The position numbers and the translations under genes are program-made. Shown here in pieces: positions 35,114-42,902 of a DNA stretch of 64,000 bases. Origin of the DNA: Bacteroidetes bacterium RIFCSPLOWO2_12_FULL_37_12 (GTDB taxonomy: Bacteria; Bacteroidota; Bacteroidia; 2-12-FULL-37-12); contig MEPC01000029.1 in the NCBI GenBank assembly GCA_001769655.1, forward strand, positions 22,186 to 86,185, in the 5' to 3' direction. Under the pieces are notes generated by a model. That model worked only from the letters and a program-made list of their open reading frames with translations, searched no databases and had not been told where the DNA came from. Every line of letters begins with the position of its first letter. The first letter of the stretch is position 1.

Positions 35114-35254
35114 TTACTTCTTTTTGCTTTTCCCCCTTGATTGTGCTAAATCAGAGGCGGCAACGCTTTTTTCTCTTTTAGTGCTTGTCGGGTCTCTTAA
35201 AATTTGAGAAGCCAATGAAGCTACTTTTTTTGATGTTTGTTTCGTATTTGACAT
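35114..35254 (-). CDS. Small Lys/Ser/Ala-rich cargo protein (46 aa)
   Basis: ATG at 35254 opens MSNTKQTSKKVASLASQILR, then DPTSTKREKSVAASDLAQS and a basic end. Proteins of this layout (repeated 'ASLAS...LRDP' and 'SVAASxLAQ') are widespread small hypotheticals on mobile DNA, to my recollection. A consensus -7 element (TATCTTTG, minus strand, 35272-35279) lies 17 bases upstream. It is the last gene before the right end of the IS1595-type element. Confidence 0.7.
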   Translation of the reverse strand: MSNTKQTSKKVASLASQILRDPTSTKREKSVAASDLAQSRGKSKKK

Positions 35255-35271
35255 AACAACTTGTTTTTTTT

Positions 35272-35279
35272 CAAAGATA
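35272..35279 (-). promoter_or_regulatory. -7 element for the 46-residue cargo gene
   Basis: TATCTTTG on the minus strand fits TAnnTTTG. Confidence 0.5.
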
Positions 35280-35322
35280 GTAATTTTTAACTAATTACGT
35301 AGATATTTACTTTCTATTAGGT

Positions 35323-35347
35323 TTGTGCAAACAGAGATATAGTTACC
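35323..35347 (-). repeat. Right terminal inverted repeat of the IS1595-type element
   Basis: Read on the minus strand it begins GGTAACTATAT and ends TTTGCACAA, matching the left end. Confidence 0.8.
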
Positions 35348-35355
35348 TAAAAAAA
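35348..35355 (+). repeat. Target-site duplication, right copy
   Basis: TAAAAAAA follows the right inverted repeat; the same eight bases precede the left one. The A-run makes exact edges slightly ambiguous. Confidence 0.7.
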
Positions 35356-35387
35356 AATGTACACTTATCTTTAAATATTATATATCA

Positions 35388-35432
35388 AACAACCAATATC
35401 AAATATCCATCATCAAACATCCAAATTCCAAC
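35388..35432 (+). repeat. Degenerate CATCCAA-type tract
   Basis: Units such as AATATCC, CATCATC and AACATCC resemble the tract at 2234-2340. It precedes the secreted-protein gene at 35449. Confidence 0.5.
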
Positions 35433-35448
35433 TTTAAACACAAAAAAA

Positions 35449-37191
35449 ATGAAAAAAGTCATTCTTTTAATTGCAATCTGCTCTGTCCTTTTTTTTACTA
35501 AAACGACGGCACAGAAACTTTCTGTTCAATGGTCAGAAAAACAGTTTTATAATTCTAAAAGTGACGGATATTTCAACAGTTATGTTGGAGGAAATTCCAA
35601 ATTTATATATGCAAAATTTACAGAGGTCCATCCTAAGCGTAGGAAATCAGATACTAGAATAAAAATTCTTGGTTTTGATAAAACGACAATGAAAAAACTG
35701 GGAGATGTAACATTGTTGGATGTAAAAAATGAAGAAAGTAAAAATAAATACAAGGACATGTTGTATTTCAGGACTATAGTATTTGAGAACATAGTATATG
35801 TATTCTGGACTAAAGAAACAAAAACTGAGAAAGAATTATATGCGGAAAGTTACACCAACAAACTTAAACCAAACATGAAACTTAAAAAGGTCTACGGGCT
35901 AAAATTTGGCGAAAGAAGAGATAAACAAGGACAATTTATTGTAATGAGCAATAAAAATATCGGTGAACAAATCCTGATTGGCGGAGAGTTGACTGCCAGT
36001 ATAGATAAAAATGTAGTCATGGAATATAAACTGCTGAATAGTGACTTTTCCTTTTCGGATGCAAATCAAATTACCTTACCTATTATCATTAAGAGTGTTT
36101 GGGGTGGTTTATCTTCGTCTTATGAACTGGGAGATGATAACAACCTGCATATAAAAACATACGTGACGATGGATAAAGAAGAGGCAAAAGGAGCAAAGAA
36201 AGGTGAATCAACTAGTTACCCGATCTATACGGTGGTTAATCCTAAAACGGGTGCCAAGCAGACCTACAATGTTAAGTTTGAAAACAAGAACATCTTCAAC
36301 TTTGATTTCATCGTAGGTAAATCTAACATTAAACTGTTTGGTTTTTTCTGCGATCTTCTTAAAGACCCGAAGGGATATGATAATCATGGAATTTTTTATG
36401 GAATGTTAGACAGCAAAACATTTAAGATGAACAACTTGAAATTTTCTTATTTTAACAAAACCCAATTAGATCAACTATTTGCAAGTGACAAAATGGATAG
36501 AAAAGATGAAAAACTTTTCTCTTCAGCTAAGAAGAAAAAATCAGAAGAGGAATCTGTTCCTTCTGATTACGAAATTGAAGATGTTCATTCCATAAATAAT
36601 GATTTGGTCCTTTTTTGTTCGCGAATGAACAATTATACTGTAACAACCAGAACTAAAGATGGAGGTTCTACAACAAGATATTATTGTGAAAAAAGTAACG
36701 TAACCACTTTCAGAATTAATGCAGAAGGTAGTATTGTTTGGGCTTCTAATATTGATAGATATATGAAGTATGATGAATGGAATGTTTATGATTTGAAAGT
36801 TGCTCTTAAGGGCGAAAACTTTTATATAATGTATGGATCTAACCAAAAAAATGCAAGGGTGAGGAGCAGTTCATACAAAGAAAGCCCACCAAAAACAAAG
36901 GACTATTTTGAATATGCTGTAATAGACAATAAGACAGGAAATTACTCTGTAAAATACTATTCTCCAAACGCATTAAATACACCCAAAAAAGAAAGAAAAG
37001 AAATTTCAGTAGCAGATATTCAGGTTGTTGATGATCAGCTATATGTCAATTCTTCAAGGTTACATGCTGAACCGATAATATGGGTTATAGGATGTGCAGG
37101 AGCTTTAATATGCCCCCCACTCATTTTGCTCCCATTTACTTATAGATTTCAAGTGGGTGACGGCTATCTGGGTAAAATAGTGACTGAATAA
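35449..37191 (+). CDS. Large secreted protein of unknown function
   Basis: From the ATG at 35449 there are 580 residues with a signal peptide ending TKTTAQ. An upstream ATG at 35323 lies at the edge of the IS element and runs through repeat sequence, so I reject it. The mature protein is rich in Lys, Asn and Tyr with repeated strand-like segments (KFIYAKFTEVH, IVYVFWTKETK, NLVLFCSRMNNY, NFYIMYGSNQ) that could be a beta-propeller. One hydrophobic stretch near the end (VIGCAGALICPPLILLPF) may be a membrane or lipid-contact segment. No family recognised. Confidence 0.6.
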   Translation: MKKVILLIAICSVLFFTKTTAQKLSVQWSEKQFYNSKSDGYFNSYVGGNSKFIYAKFTEVHPKRRKSDTRIKILGFDKTTMKKLGDVTLLDVKNEESKNKYKDMLYFRTIVFENIVYVFWTKETKTEKELYAESYTNKLKPNMKLKKVYGLKFGERRDKQGQFIVMSNKNIGEQILIGGELTASIDKNVVMEYKLLNSDFSFSDANQITLPIIIKSVWGGLSSSYELGDDNNLHIKTYVTMDKEEAKGAKKGESTSYPIYTVVNPKTGAKQTYNVKFENKNIFNFDFIVGKSNIKLFGFFCDLLKDPKGYDNHGIFYGMLDSKTFKMNNLKFSYFNKTQLDQLFASDKMDRKDEKLFSSAKKKKSEEESVPSDYEIEDVHSINNDLVLFCSRMNNYTVTTRTKDGGSTTRYYCEKSNVTTFRINAEGSIVWASNIDRYMKYDEWNVYDLKVALKGENFYIMYGSNQKNARVRSSSYKESPPKTKDYFEYAVIDNKTGNYSVKYYSPNALNTPKKERKEISVADIQVVDDQLYVNSSRLHAEPIIWVIGCAGALICPPLILLPFTYRFQVGDGYLGKIVTE

Positions 37192-37278
37192 TTGTCTTTT
37201 AGGGATTGTTAATATGATATAGAAATAATTTTTTATGACATAATGTTACTTACAACGACTTTGACAGTGTTGCGGAAA

Positions 37279-37304
37279 TGTCCCCATTGACGGGGGTAGA
37301 GGGT
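37279..37304 (+). repeat. GC-rich REP-like hairpin, TGTCCCC family, copy 2
   Basis: TGTCCCCATTGACGGGGGTA and following GAGGG resemble 1942-1968. The remainder of 37192-37452 is AT-rich with no gene I can support. Confidence 0.5.
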
Positions 37305-37452
37305 CAAACTGGTTATAGAAGTAGATGGAATTACTCATAACTTACAAGAAATATTATTTACAAAAACAATAAAGTGGAGACCAGAGACCACTCCAAAAAC
37401 GGGGCGTATTCTGAAAAGCCAAATGAGTAGGAAAAATAAACAAAGTAATTAT

Positions 37453-37998
37453 ATGAAAACAATAAGCAAATTATTATTGATTAGCATGACTATTTTCACT
37501 GCTATACAAGTTACTTATGGACAAATTTCTTTCTCTCATTCGGGTGGTGCTTCATTTTATGGTAGTTCATTAGCATCGGCTCCAGGACTTATGTATTCAC
37601 CAAGAATTAATTTTTTAGAATTAAGGGATGAATTGACTATTTCAGCAGGTACACATTTAGGATTAGGAGTAGTTTATAGTCGAGATGAAGGTGCTAGTTC
37701 GTTTGCTTTTGATTTACCTTTAGTTGCAGAAATTAATTTTGGACATGGCGCCAATCCAGACACAAGATCTTCTTTCGGTGGGTTTGGTGGGTTCGGTTTT
37801 GGAATAAGTAAAATTGGTTCGGCAGGTGCATTTGGAGCTGATTATAATGATGCGGCAGGTATCGTATTAAACGGAGGCATACGTGCAATTATTAACAAAA
37901 ACCCATTAGGTTTGAGATTATCTTATTTGATAAATACAAAAGAAGGGTTTGAAAATGTTATAAGTTTAGGAATCTTTTTCACTTTTGGTGATTTTTAA
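37453..37998 (+). CDS. Small outer-membrane beta-barrel-like protein, unknown
   Basis: From the ATG at 37453 there are 181 residues with a signal peptide ending TYGQ; an ATG at 37423 adds ten hydrophilic residues. The mature part is Gly/Ser/Phe-rich with alternating strands (INFLELRDELTISAGTHLGL, GVVYSRDEG, LGLRLSYLIN) and ends VISLGIFFTFGDF, a barrel-type C-terminus. A Gly-rich loop (FGGFGGFGFGISK) stands out. No family recognised. Confidence 0.55.
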   Translation: MKTISKLLLISMTIFTAIQVTYGQISFSHSGGASFYGSSLASAPGLMYSPRINFLELRDELTISAGTHLGLGVVYSRDEGASSFAFDLPLVAEINFGHGANPDTRSSFGGFGGFGFGISKIGSAGAFGADYNDAAGIVLNGGIRAIINKNPLGLRLSYLINTKEGFENVISLGIFFTFGDF

Positions 37999-38151
37999 AT
38001 CATTGAAATTAAAATAAATACCATCCCATAACACATAGGCGGCTATTTCGGGTTTAGTAGTTAATTGAACATTTGTACTACCCGATTCTGATTCCTTATC
38101 TTAAGTTAGGTGAGGGTTGCCTGTGTAAAATAGTGATTGAATAGTTGTCCG

Positions 38152-38973
38152 TTATTTAGGATTTACAGGAAAATCTATCATAATTTTATTATAAGCATTA
38201 AGGCAACTATCAGCCAATTTACTTTTTATCAATGCTTCTTTTTTTTCAAGCATCCTGTTAGTGAGCTGAATATTACCTGCATAAAATTTTGATCCTAGGG
38301 AAGTACCCCAAACAATACTGTTAATATACAGGTTGTTCGTTGCAAGAGCATAAACAAAATAACCAACTCCTCCTACTAAAGCCAAAGAATTAAATCCCTT
38401 GAATATATTCCCGCTTAAAGCTGTTCCCAAACCAGGAACAATAGCGGAAGCAACCACATAAATATTTTTATTTCTGATTTCAAAAGATATTACATCTATT
38501 ATGCATGTCAAACATTGAAAGCGGCTATCTATCCCGGTTAAATAATGAATGCGTTCTCTAATGTAAGAAGTATCGTATTGGCTGTTGAGCATTATGGCAA
38601 GAAGATTAGCTTCTATGCTTGAATCCGGATAATGCTGTTGGTATAGCTCATAGTAATGCAGTCCTGCACTAAACTCACCGTTTAATTTGGCTATTAAAGA
38701 AGCATTCCACAAAAAACGTCTCTGTTCAATGGAATCAATAACTAATTTATAGTTTATTCTTCGTGCCTCATTGAACGCAGCGTATGAAAAATCCTTATGT
38801 TCAATATAAATATCTAATTTCTGTAAATTCAGTTTAGAAGTTTGTTTGTCATCATTACATAGAAATATTTCTTTCTCTATAGAGAGCAAATCCTTCTCAA
38901 AAGAACTTTGCGAAAAAACGTTATCAGTATAAATCGCGAGAATAATGAAAATTATAATATTCGGATGCGTCAT
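38152..38973 (-). CDS. Envelope protein with PGLG membrane segment (module gene 3)
   Basis: The protein has 273 residues with a signal peptide ending NVFSQ. Residues about 22-150 are helical and resemble TPR-like repeats (FSYAAFNEARRINYKL, FSAGLHYYELYQQHY). A membrane part follows: VASAIVPGLGTALSGNIFKG near 176, then hydrophobic VGGVGYFVYALA, and a helical tail. The P-G-L-G-x-x-x-x-G motif recurs in the neighbour upstream. Its start overlaps the end of that neighbour by 50 bases. Function unknown; possible partner of the YidD-like protein. Confidence 0.6.
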   Translation of the reverse strand: MTHPNIIIFIILAIYTDNVFSQSSFEKDLLSIEKEIFLCNDDKQTSKLNLQKLDIYIEHKDFSYAAFNEARRINYKLVIDSIEQRRFLWNASLIAKLNGEFSAGLHYYELYQQHYPDSSIEANLLAIMLNSQYDTSYIRERIHYLTGIDSRFQCLTCIIDVISFEIRNKNIYVVASAIVPGLGTALSGNIFKGFNSLALVGGVGYFVYALATNNLYINSIVWGTSLGSKFYAGNIQLTNRMLEKKEALIKSKLADSCLNAYNKIMIDFPVNPK

Positions 38974-39721
38974 TTAAAAATTGTGTTTTAGATTCTTTAT
39001 TGACTTCTTTTACGTCTTGATAACTACCGTAGATATTGGCCACATAAAAAACTCCAAGAAAACTAAGTGACACAATGCTGAATGGATTTTGAATGCCTAA
39101 CCTGTTTATAAGTTCGTAATTCTGGGCGCCGTAAATCAGATGAAAAAAAAGTACGGTATAAAATGACCGCTTTCTTCCCGCGTATAATTTTCCCAAACCG
39201 GGTATTAATCCTGATAGCATTGCGGCAACTACAGGTTTTTTTTTCTCAGATTTTTTATACTTGTTAAAACCAAATTGTAGTTTGTCAGGCAATAAACCGG
39301 CGTCAAAATCTAAAGGATTTATACTTGCCATATATGCATCCTGAATAATCTTATTTTCTTCAGATACATTCCTATCTTTATATGAATCAAACCAAAGTTT
39401 TTGAAAAGAGTTATTTTCTTTAAGAAAGCGGATATTCGCCATGATAAAAGCGTTTGAATCCCGCATAAACATTTCCTTGCTACCCAAGTAAAAAGAAATG
39501 AATAAAGAATCATTAAAATATTGTAAATAATACTTAGCGAATAGATAATTACGGGAATCCTGTTCGGTTTCCGGCAACTCCTGAAGGTAGGTAAAATGTT
39601 CCTTTTGAAGATTATGGGTGCTTAAATGTTTAACAAATGAATAATTGAATTGAGCATTTGTCGGATTAGCTATGAGAAAGTGCAGAATTATGAATAGTAT
39701 TCTTTTCTTATTGCCAATCAT
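38924..39721 (-). CDS. Envelope protein with PGLG membrane segment (module gene 2)
   Basis: From the ATG at 39721 there are 265 residues with a signal peptide (MIGNKKRILFIILHFLIANP..NAQ). A longer frame from 39835 overlaps the previous gene and lacks a signal start. Residues 25-155 are helical. Then AAMLSGLIPGLGKLYAGRKR appears near 177, followed by two hydrophobic segments (FYTVLFFHLIYGAQ, FSIVSLSFLGVFYVANIYGS). The layout matches module gene 3: signal, helical domain, PGLG loop, membrane helices. It overlaps the YidD-like gene by 14 bases. Confidence 0.6.
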   Translation of the reverse strand: MIGNKKRILFIILHFLIANPTNAQFNYSFVKHLSTHNLQKEHFTYLQELPETEQDSRNYLFAKYYLQYFNDSLFISFYLGSKEMFMRDSNAFIMANIRFLKENNSFQKLWFDSYKDRNVSEENKIIQDAYMASINPLDFDAGLLPDKLQFGFNKYKKSEKKKPVVAAMLSGLIPGLGKLYAGRKRSFYTVLFFHLIYGAQNYELINRLGIQNPFSIVSLSFLGVFYVANIYGSYQDVKEVNKESKTQFLNDASEYYNFHYSRDLY

Positions 39722-40151
39722 TATGATTATTGATTTTAAGATTCTTGGAAACTTTATACTCCGGATAATCAAAAATGACCGATGGAAAACAATTGTTCCA
39801 CTGGTTGATTCCGGATAAAAAACCCTTAAATCCATGCCTCTCTATGGAAAATTTTGTGTAGTCAGAACAACTTATTTCGTATGTGCACTCTGCCTGAATT
39901 TGTTCAGATACGATCCTCTGATAAAAAAACAACATTCCAGCAGAAACATAAAGGAGAGGATTAAATTTAGCTATGGTGCTTCTATTTTTTAAGTAAAGTA
40001 TCTTCCTTTCCGGTATTGGATGGAATTGAAAAGGGGCAAAAACTACATCCAGAAGTTTTTTATTAAAACTATTCCTATCCTGTGCAGTTGCTTGACGAAC
40101 AAATACGAAAATAACTGTGATAAAAAATAGTTGCTTTAACAATAAATTCAT
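39708..40151 (-). CDS. YidD-domain protein with a signal peptide
   Basis: The protein has 147 residues. A hydrophobic N-terminus ends RQATAQ, a probable signal peptide, unlike ordinary cytoplasmic YidD. The YidD core is recognisable: CTYEISCSDYTKFSIERHG (near 92-110), FKGFLSGINQWNNCFP, corresponding to the C-x-Y-x-P-S-C-S-x-Y ... HG ... R-x-x-x-C-x-P pattern, here with Ile for the Pro before SCS. YidD helps insert proteins with YidC in the inner membrane. A secreted form heading an operon with two PGLG membrane proteins suggests a different envelope role (inference). Confidence 0.7.
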   Translation of the reverse strand: MNLLLKQLFFITVIFVFVRQATAQDRNSFNKKLLDVVFAPFQFHPIPERKILYLKNRSTIAKFNPLLYVSAGMLFFYQRIVSEQIQAECTYEISCSDYTKFSIERHGFKGFLSGINQWNNCFPSVIFDYPEYKVSKNLKINNHNDWQ

Positions 40152-40216
40152 CTTATACCAGCGATTAAATGATTTTGTGGTTAATGGTATCTGCTGAGCT
40201 TTTACTTATTATTTTA

Positions 40217-42742
40217 CTAATAGTTATAATACACCCTCTTCACCCTTTCCCCCACTTTCGTTAATATCTCGTAAGGTATCGTACCGATCTTTGTTGCAAG
40301 TTCCCATATAGGGTTTTCTTCCCCGAATACCAAAACCTCATTCCCTTCTTCCGCGTCAATTCCCGTTATATCCACCATACACATGTCCATGCAAATATTT
40401 CCGACTACAGGAGCTTTTTTTCCATTGATAATGACACTACCCACACCATTCCCGAAGCGCCGGTCAAACCCATCTGCGTAACCAATACCTATGGTGGCAA
40501 TTTTCATGGCATCTTTCGCTTTTCCTTTTCGGCTGTATCCAACAGTGTCACCCTTTTTTAATTTTCTTATTTGCGAGATGCTTGTTTTTAATTGTGCCAC
40601 AGTGTGTAATCTGGATTGAGATTCCGGGTCATTCACCGTACCATACAAACCAATGCCAAGACGAACATAATCCATTTGCGCTTGAGGGAAATTCAGTAAT
40701 CCTGGTGTATTTAATATGTGACACTTCATCGGATAACCCAATTCTTTTTCTAACCTATGTGCGAATTTTTTTAACGTTGAAATCTGTTTTAGCGTGAAAC
40801 GTTTTTCATTTATATCGTCTGCGGCGGCAAGATGGGAAAAAACAGATGCCACTTTAATTTCAGGAATCTTTTTAAGCATGCCTATTATAATTTCCGTTTG
40901 CTTCACCTCAAATCCAAGCCGGCGCATACCGGTATCAAGTTTAATGTGAATATGGCAGAATTTTTTGGAATGTTTCTTATCAGTGACTTTAGGATTTTTA
41001 TTCCGGTTTTGTAACAGAGGGATTAATTGTTCCAATTGTTCTATTCTGAAAATTTCCGGTTCTAATCCGTATTCCAGCAGTTTATCAAAATTACCCGGCT
41101 GAGGGTTCATTACAAGTATTGGTAAATGAATTCCTTTTTCTCTTAAAAGTACTCCTTCATCAATGTACGCTACGGCTAAATAATTTACGCCGTGGTATTG
41201 AAGAAAATTAGCGATTTCGTAACTGCCGGAACCATAAGAAAATGCTTTCACCATGGCAATGATTCCGGTACCCGGATTCAAACGGGCGCGAAAAAAATGA
41301 AGGTTTTGCAAAAGAGCATTCAGATTTATTTCAAGGACCGTCTCGTGGGTTTTCATCTGAAGTTTTTGTGCAATCTTTTCTAATTCAAAAACCCTTGCCC
41401 CTTTAAGTAAGATAGCTTCATTTATAAAATTATCCGGATGAAAATCGTGAAAAAAATCGTTCGTTGAGGAAAAAAATTTACTTCCTTTTGGAAAAAATGA
41501 TTGATTTTTTTGCAAGACACTCCCTATCCCGATAAAACGATCAACCCCTTTTTGAAATACCATTTTAGATACCCGTGCATAAAGTTCATCTGCTTTTTTA
41601 TCTGATTGGAGAATGTCTGATAGGATGAGGGTCTTCTTTTTATTTTGTGTTTGTAAGCATAAAAATTCAAGAGAGGTCTCTAATGACACCAGGTCGTTGT
41701 TATAAGTGTCATTGATTATAGTGCATTGATTTATTCCGGCTTTCAATTCCATGCGCATCTCCAGCGGTTTTAGTGTCACCATGCGCGATTTAATTTCATC
41801 TTCAGGTAAATTAAAATACAAAAGGAAACACAAACAGGAGATAGAGTTTTCAACGCCTGCTTTATCTGTGAAAGGAATAAAAACAGATGATGTCTTATTC
41901 TTGAATACATATTCCAGCTTTGTGCCACCTGCTTCTGCTTGTGCGGAAGAGATAGATAAAAAATAATCATCACTTTTGTCGGACAACTTTTCATAAGTCC
42001 ACCCTAATAATTTTTTTGGTTGAAGATAGGTTGCTTTTAAACAAGTTTCGATTTCTTTAAAATGAGCCGGATAGAAAATAGTATGACAATTTTTAAAAAG
42101 TTTTATTTTTTCATTAATTTTTTCCTTTAAGGAATTAAAACCAGCCGAGTGCGCTTCTCCGATATTGGTAATAATTCCTATATCAGGTTTGATTATATCT
42201 TCCAATTTGTCCATCTCTCCGCAACGGGAAATACCCGCTTCAAATATTCCAAGCGAATGATGTTCGCGCATTTCCCAAACGGAAAGTGGCACACCGATTT
42301 GTGAATTGAAACTACGGGGACTTTTTACAATGTTGAATGTGGAAGATAACAATTGGTTCAACCATTCTTTTACAACTGTTTTTCCGTTACTACCCGTAAT
42401 GGCAATCACAGGGAATTGAAATTGACGGCGATGATAGGAAGATAGTTTTTGTAACGCATCAATGGCATTGCTAACCTTGATAAAGTTAACATCGCGAAAT
42501 TTTTTATAATAAGATTCCTGTCCGGATTCTACCACCCAGTTGCGGCAATTTTTTTTATAAAGCTCTGATAAAAACTCGTGCCCGTTATGTCTTAATCCGC
42601 GAATGGCAAAAAAAAGAGATTGTTCGGGAAATAATAATTTACGACTGTCGGTAAGAAGATGCTCAATGGAGATAGTAGATTTTGCCGGCTGTAGCACTCC
42701 TCCAACTATTTTTGCAATAATATCTGGTTTATAGGGGTGCAT
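40217..42742 (-). CDS. murF-alr: Bifunctional MurF (UDP-MurNAc-tripeptide:D-Ala-D-Ala ligase) / alanine racemase
   Basis: The protein has 841 residues. The first half is a Mur ligase: ITGSNGKTVVKEWLNQLL (ATP-binding GKT), IFEAGISRCGEMDKLEDII and IINDTYNNDLVSLETSLEF. The second half is a PLP-type III racemase: TVLEINLNALLQNLHFF, MVKAFSYGSG with the PLP lysine at residue 499, HIKLDTGMRRLGF and GNICMDMCMVDIT near the end. The fusion is characteristic of Bacteroidota. It makes D-alanine and joins D-Ala-D-Ala to the peptidoglycan precursor. The gap upstream carries an inverted repeat. Confidence 0.96.
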   Translation of the reverse strand: MHPYKPDIIAKIVGGVLQPAKSTISIEHLLTDSRKLLFPEQSLFFAIRGLRHNGHEFLSELYKKNCRNWVVESGQESYYKKFRDVNFIKVSNAIDALQKLSSYHRRQFQFPVIAITGSNGKTVVKEWLNQLLSSTFNIVKSPRSFNSQIGVPLSVWEMREHHSLGIFEAGISRCGEMDKLEDIIKPDIGIITNIGEAHSAGFNSLKEKINEKIKLFKNCHTIFYPAHFKEIETCLKATYLQPKKLLGWTYEKLSDKSDDYFLSISSAQAEAGGTKLEYVFKNKTSSVFIPFTDKAGVENSISCLCFLLYFNLPEDEIKSRMVTLKPLEMRMELKAGINQCTIINDTYNNDLVSLETSLEFLCLQTQNKKKTLILSDILQSDKKADELYARVSKMVFQKGVDRFIGIGSVLQKNQSFFPKGSKFFSSTNDFFHDFHPDNFINEAILLKGARVFELEKIAQKLQMKTHETVLEINLNALLQNLHFFRARLNPGTGIIAMVKAFSYGSGSYEIANFLQYHGVNYLAVAYIDEGVLLREKGIHLPILVMNPQPGNFDKLLEYGLEPEIFRIEQLEQLIPLLQNRNKNPKVTDKKHSKKFCHIHIKLDTGMRRLGFEVKQTEIIIGMLKKIPEIKVASVFSHLAAADDINEKRFTLKQISTLKKFAHRLEKELGYPMKCHILNTPGLLNFPQAQMDYVRLGIGLYGTVNDPESQSRLHTVAQLKTSISQIRKLKKGDTVGYSRKGKAKDAMKIATIGIGYADGFDRRFGNGVGSVIINGKKAPVVGNICMDMCMVDITGIDAEEGNEVLVFGEENPIWELATKIGTIPYEILTKVGERVKRVYYNY

Positions 42743-42780
42743 AAAGAAAACTTACTATCATTTGTTTCTGTTCAGTCCAA

Positions 42781-42838
42781 TGATTACACTGATTAATGTT
42801 AAATAAAATCTTAAAACCATTTTTAATCGGTGTAATCA
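42781..42838. repeat. Inverted repeat TGATTACAC.GATTA
   Basis: TGATTACACTGATTA (42781-42795) and TAATCGGTGTAATCA (42824-42838) pair at 14 of 15 positions. It lies between the murF-alr and lipoprotein genes. Confidence 0.6.
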
Positions 42839-42902
42839 GTGGCTTAAATTTTTTTTCTTTGTCAATTTATGATTAAATTGCGTGGGTACTGAACAGTAAC
42901 TA

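Larger units (their letters stand above)
32487..35347 (+). mobile_element. Complete IS1595-family element with cargo genes
   Basis: The ends are 25-bp imperfect inverted repeats, GGTAACTATAT..T.T.TTTGCACAA, matching at 22 of 25 positions. They are flanked by the 8-bp direct repeat TAAAAAAA, the duplication length known for IS1595 elements. Inside lies one IS1595-type transposase on the plus strand plus five small genes (32555, 32878, 33649, 34849, 35114) and a predicted RNA on the minus strand. Intact ends and target duplication suggest a fairly recent insertion. Length 2861 bp. Confidence 0.85.

Noticed and set aside
35323..35448. Upstream start for the 580-residue secreted protein
   Set aside because: The extra 42 residues cross the IS end, its target duplication and a repeat tract, and hide the signal peptide.
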